From: Glossina fuscipes
Taxonomy: Eukaryota; Arthropoda; Insecta; Diptera; Glossinidae
Reading direction: 5' to 3'
NCBI RefSeq assembly: GCF_014805625.2
Contig: NW_023998415.1
Location: 48,667,446 to 48,731,445, forward strand
DNA: 64,000 bases
The translations under genes and the position numbers were made by a program. Position 1 is the first letter of the stretch. Every line of letters starts with the position of its first letter. Positions 60,474 to 64,000 of the stretch are shown here, in pieces. The notes beneath the pieces were generated by a model, which worked only from the letters and a program-made list of their open reading frames with translations, was not told the origin of the DNA and made no database searches.

Positions 60474-63400
60474 TTAAAGCATATTTATTTTCTATGATAT
60501 TCTTCTTTAAATTTTATGTTTTTTTTGCTTGACTTTTCCATTTATATCATCCTACCGCACTTCTCAAGTTCTTCTGCCCAGACCTCTGCAATCGTGCGAA
60601 GTGTTCCGCGCTTGATACGAAATGCTCGTAGATCGGATACAAATCGGGGCCAACGACATCTATTCAATATGGCAAATATACCGATTATTGGTAGTGTATT
60701 AATTTAATCGATTTGTTTATTCGCCTAAACTTTATATTCTAGGTTTGTCAGGTCGATTGATACGTAAGGTATTATTACTAATCTCTATTTAATATTTAAC
60801 CCTTGAATGCATAGCGATTTAATTGCGATCGTATTTTTATAATATCATAGCAGTTTATGTATCAATATTTGCATAGCGTTTTTTTTTTAAAGCCTTAAAT
60901 GCATAATCCATTTTCAAAATTAAAAGAAACTGATATGTAGACAATTGGCAACAATATGCATTTATAGGTTAATCTTTATTTATATCTAATTAATGAACAA
61001 AATACCATTTGTATAGGAAATCACTGGCATGTAAAACTTCTCTGTTATTATTTACTTCTAGTATTCCTTTACTGGCTTCGTGCCAGTGTATTGTTAGTAG
61101 CGCAAGACTTTACATTCCGAATTGAAGAACAATTTAAAAAAATTATTTAAAAAGTTAAAGAAAGTTATCTACAGAAACTACAAAATTTATCATTTCAAAA
61201 TATTCTCGTTCATCAGGCGCGAAAACAAATTTGATCAATGTCTGTCCTTAATTGTGACGATTCAAATGTCTCGCTTCGTCAGAGGAAGGAAGTCTTTCCC
61301 TTTTAAGCCTTTAGGGTAAGTCATCAAGATCATATTTTATTTGGATGTCTTTGTTAATCCTTTTATATGCTGGAATATTATTCGCTTCACACGAATTAAC
61401 TTCAATCGTCGGGATGAAAACAAGTTTTTTAATTTTTAAAACACCGAGAGGGTCTAAAGTGTAGAGAATCATATCTTTCCGATACTTTGGAAAGCCTTTT
61501 TAACATACATACTTGTGTTTTCCGAAATGATTTTAATATCATAATTGATTAGAACAATCTTCATAACCTTGATCATTTTAGAACTGAACAAGCAAATTCA
61601 GCTACGGTTTGTTGTTGCAAATGGCAATCATATTTAGGTAACCTAAGATAGCGTAGAGCCTCGCGCATAATCCGCAATTGAAAACCAAACCTTAGAAGAC
61701 GATCACAGTTACTGTCTGCAGAAAGAGAAAACGATCACTGTCTTGTATCTTGAGAAAATCGGACGTATTTCGAATATGATCTAATTAATTGTAAATGTAT
61801 GTAATTCAGATACCATTTGGAATCCATCAAGTCTTTGATTTGATTGGCATAAGTATTCGCAGAGTTTGGCTGGCTTAAGTTAGGCGAGTTTTCTTTGCCT
61901 TACCCCCCCATAGATATCCATTTTTCTGGCTGAACTCGGTTGTGTTATCGACCAGCGGTTATTGACTATCCATCCATTAAATATATATATATATTAAACA
62001 TATAGATAATTATTCATCAGTGAAAATTTCAGTTTCTTTAGATGCTGTTAGACGATTATGCTCACTAAAATTAGTATCACAATGAGTTCTGTGGCGGGTG
62101 TAACCTGGGGTTATCAAAGTTATTATAAGAACCTTTCTTTGTTAAGGTTGATCTTTAGTCAAATTTGAACTATCAGTATCAAAGAATGAAAGCTGCAAAC
62201 ATTTTTACAAAAGAGTTTACCAAACTCCGCTGAAGATACACGTGAACGTGTGCGTCCTATAGCCGATTTTAAATAGTTTTTTTTTATATTTTTTTTTTAT
62301 ACAAACCCTTTATCCAGTTTTTAGTTCATATTGCGGCGTCTTACGGACGGAATTAATTACTCAACTTTGATGGCACACATAGTCATGAGTTATAAAGGAA
62401 TATATAGCGAGTGTTGTGTATTTTCCCAAACCCTTTCTTAAGCAAACAATTTCCCTGTTTTATTTCAGGCATTGTTTAAATCAATCGAACACTTTAAAAC
62501 AAAATTTTTGGCTTCTCAACTTGCAACAATAAGTATTTGCTTTGCAATATTAAAATTCGTCATTATTTAATTATTTTTCTTCTTCTCCAAATAAATTCTT
62601 TAGAGACGAAAAAGCGTACTCCATGCAAGCTGATTGCATCACTTTTCCAAGTACTTTTATTTACAAGTTCAAACCAAACAATGAACCCGTATAGAAAAAG
62701 ATCAACAACACATTCAGATCCAAGTGCATAAGCAGCAAAGAAAAAAATCTACTTCACAAAAATACACTGTGCACTAAGCATCCTTTGTTTGAGTTGCTTT
62801 AATGTCCGTCTACGACCAAGAGTTAATTTTTATTTTGCCAAAAAAAAAAAACCTCTTTGTTGATAGCAAATATAATCAGACACATTTGTTTAACAGCAGC
62901 AGTAAAGTCCAACATTAACAAAACTTCCTAACTACAACAAAGCATAGTACATCTAAATGAAGACATTGGTATTCAATTTTTACGCAAGAGTCTTGCAAAA
63001 TGTTTCGAAATAATTTATTAGGAGGAGATCTGCTTGTATCGCCCGAACAAATACCTAAACGAAACCGTAAAAACTTACGTAGGCATTGGTAATTAGCATA
63101 GAGTGTCAATTAATTCAATCGGCAGTAAAGTCCTTTACCTTTTCGTATCTCTAAGCGGACTTAATTATTTAATTTAATTAATTAAAAGAAATAGTAAAAA
63201 ATTTAATACTTCAAGAAAAAAACATGTCTGTAGCATAATTCGAACGTTTGGACGCGTTTTCTTCGACACATAATTTTACCAACCGAGCCGAGAATCAATT
63301 CTTGCAATTTTTATATTTTTCATTGGCAATATCTTTAGGATAACCTACCGTATCGATGAACGTAAGTGATTTTCGATAAAGTAATTTAAGCATTTTTTCT

Positions 63401-64000
63401 TAAGCCCAGATCGCCGTATTATTATTTCGTCGCCACTTTAGACCGAGTCGCGATTTTTATATATTTTTCAACTTTTTTTCATTTTTTTCATTTTCCTATT
63501 CATCGTTAAACGTCCGTTTATTAACCTCAACGAATATTATTATTCCACTATAAAAATGTACTTGTTTTAAAGTTGTTGCAATGTTGTTGCCCCTTAATAG
63601 GAACAGAAATAAGAATAAAAAATTGTTGCTTGAAAAATGTAGTTTTCTTAAATTGTTAAACAAAAAAACAAAAAAAAAAAAAAAAAAAACTGCAAGGTTT
63701 TCTCTTTGAAAAACAGTCAAGTAATTAATTTAACATAAATGTAAGATTGTATTATAGCATGTTGTGGAAAATCTGAAGCAAAAAAAAAGACCTAAACTAA
63801 AGATTTAATGCAAGCAGAAAAACGAAAAAACGCCGCAAATATTCATAGAACACACAACATCGTCTGCAGAATGTATACACAAGGTACAAGCTACGAAAAA
63901 AAATTGCCATTATTTTGAGATCGATCGTGGACGACACGACATCCGATAAAGGATATAACGAGAATACATCGAACGTTTAAATTACCACTAACTGAGTATT
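60474..64000. other. Unassigned AT-rich sequence to the window end
   Basis: Two similar phrases, TTAACCCTTGAATGCATAGC (60796) and TTAAAGCCTTAAATGCATAA (about 60886), lie 90 bp apart. Short TA at 61979-61993 and poly(A) near 63672-63688 are the other simple repeats. Frames here (60516-60707, 61122-61319, 62537-62731, 62915-63109) show no motif. Confidence 0.5.

Overview
This is AT-rich eukaryotic, non-coding DNA, dense in microsatellites and transposon fossils. I find no host protein-coding gene I can defend. No open reading frame exceeds about 130 codons, and the longest ones have the composition expected of chance reading frames in AT-rich sequence. The best guess is a fly (Diptera), possibly a tephritid fruit fly or related acalyptrate/calyptrate fly. 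That guess rests on Mos1-like mariner remains, Jockey/I-group LINE remains, a tRNA-derived SINE, and degenerate short repeats of the kind common in fly genomes (AACAAGTAAG... starts, ...CGAATCTTTTATACCC... cores, runs of GTCTGTCTGT/GACGGACGG). The species is inference only. The window is most likely intergenic or the inside of a very long intron.

Layout. 0.5-1.6 kb: a roughly 1.1 kb foldback element with long inverted arms and hAT-like CAG...CTG ends; this is the most distinctive structure in the window. 2.6-6.5 kb: three degenerate copies of a dispersed repeat, with a fourth at 12.5 kb. 10.4-10.9 kb: 3' end of a non-LTR retrotransposon. 11.3-11.9 kb: internally deleted Mos1-type mariner transposase. 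15.8-17.1 kb: trinucleotide repeats. 19.2-19.9 kb: a second LINE remnant on the minus strand. 24.0 kb: a 100-N assembly gap whose two flanks carry the same sequence. 29.5-30.8 kb: a piggyBac-like MITE candidate, a G-rich tract, an exon-like segment and a complete SINE with near-perfect target-site duplications. 34.7-38.4 kb: a mariner remnant, a pogo/Tigger-like remnant and a possible LTR. 43.5-48.4 kb: microsatellites and a pol III-type promoter. 48.7 and 56.3 kb: two more mariner remnants. 49.7, 53.4 and 60.2 kb: dispersed repeats. 54.5 kb: a minisatellite with CACGTG in its units.

The elements do not form a working system. The transposase and reverse transcriptase remains all carry stops, frameshifts or deletions, and the small elements (SINE, MITE, foldback) would have depended on enzymes made elsewhere. 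No part of the window looks bacterial, viral or CRISPR-related. Family assignments come from reading translated motifs by eye; no database search was run.
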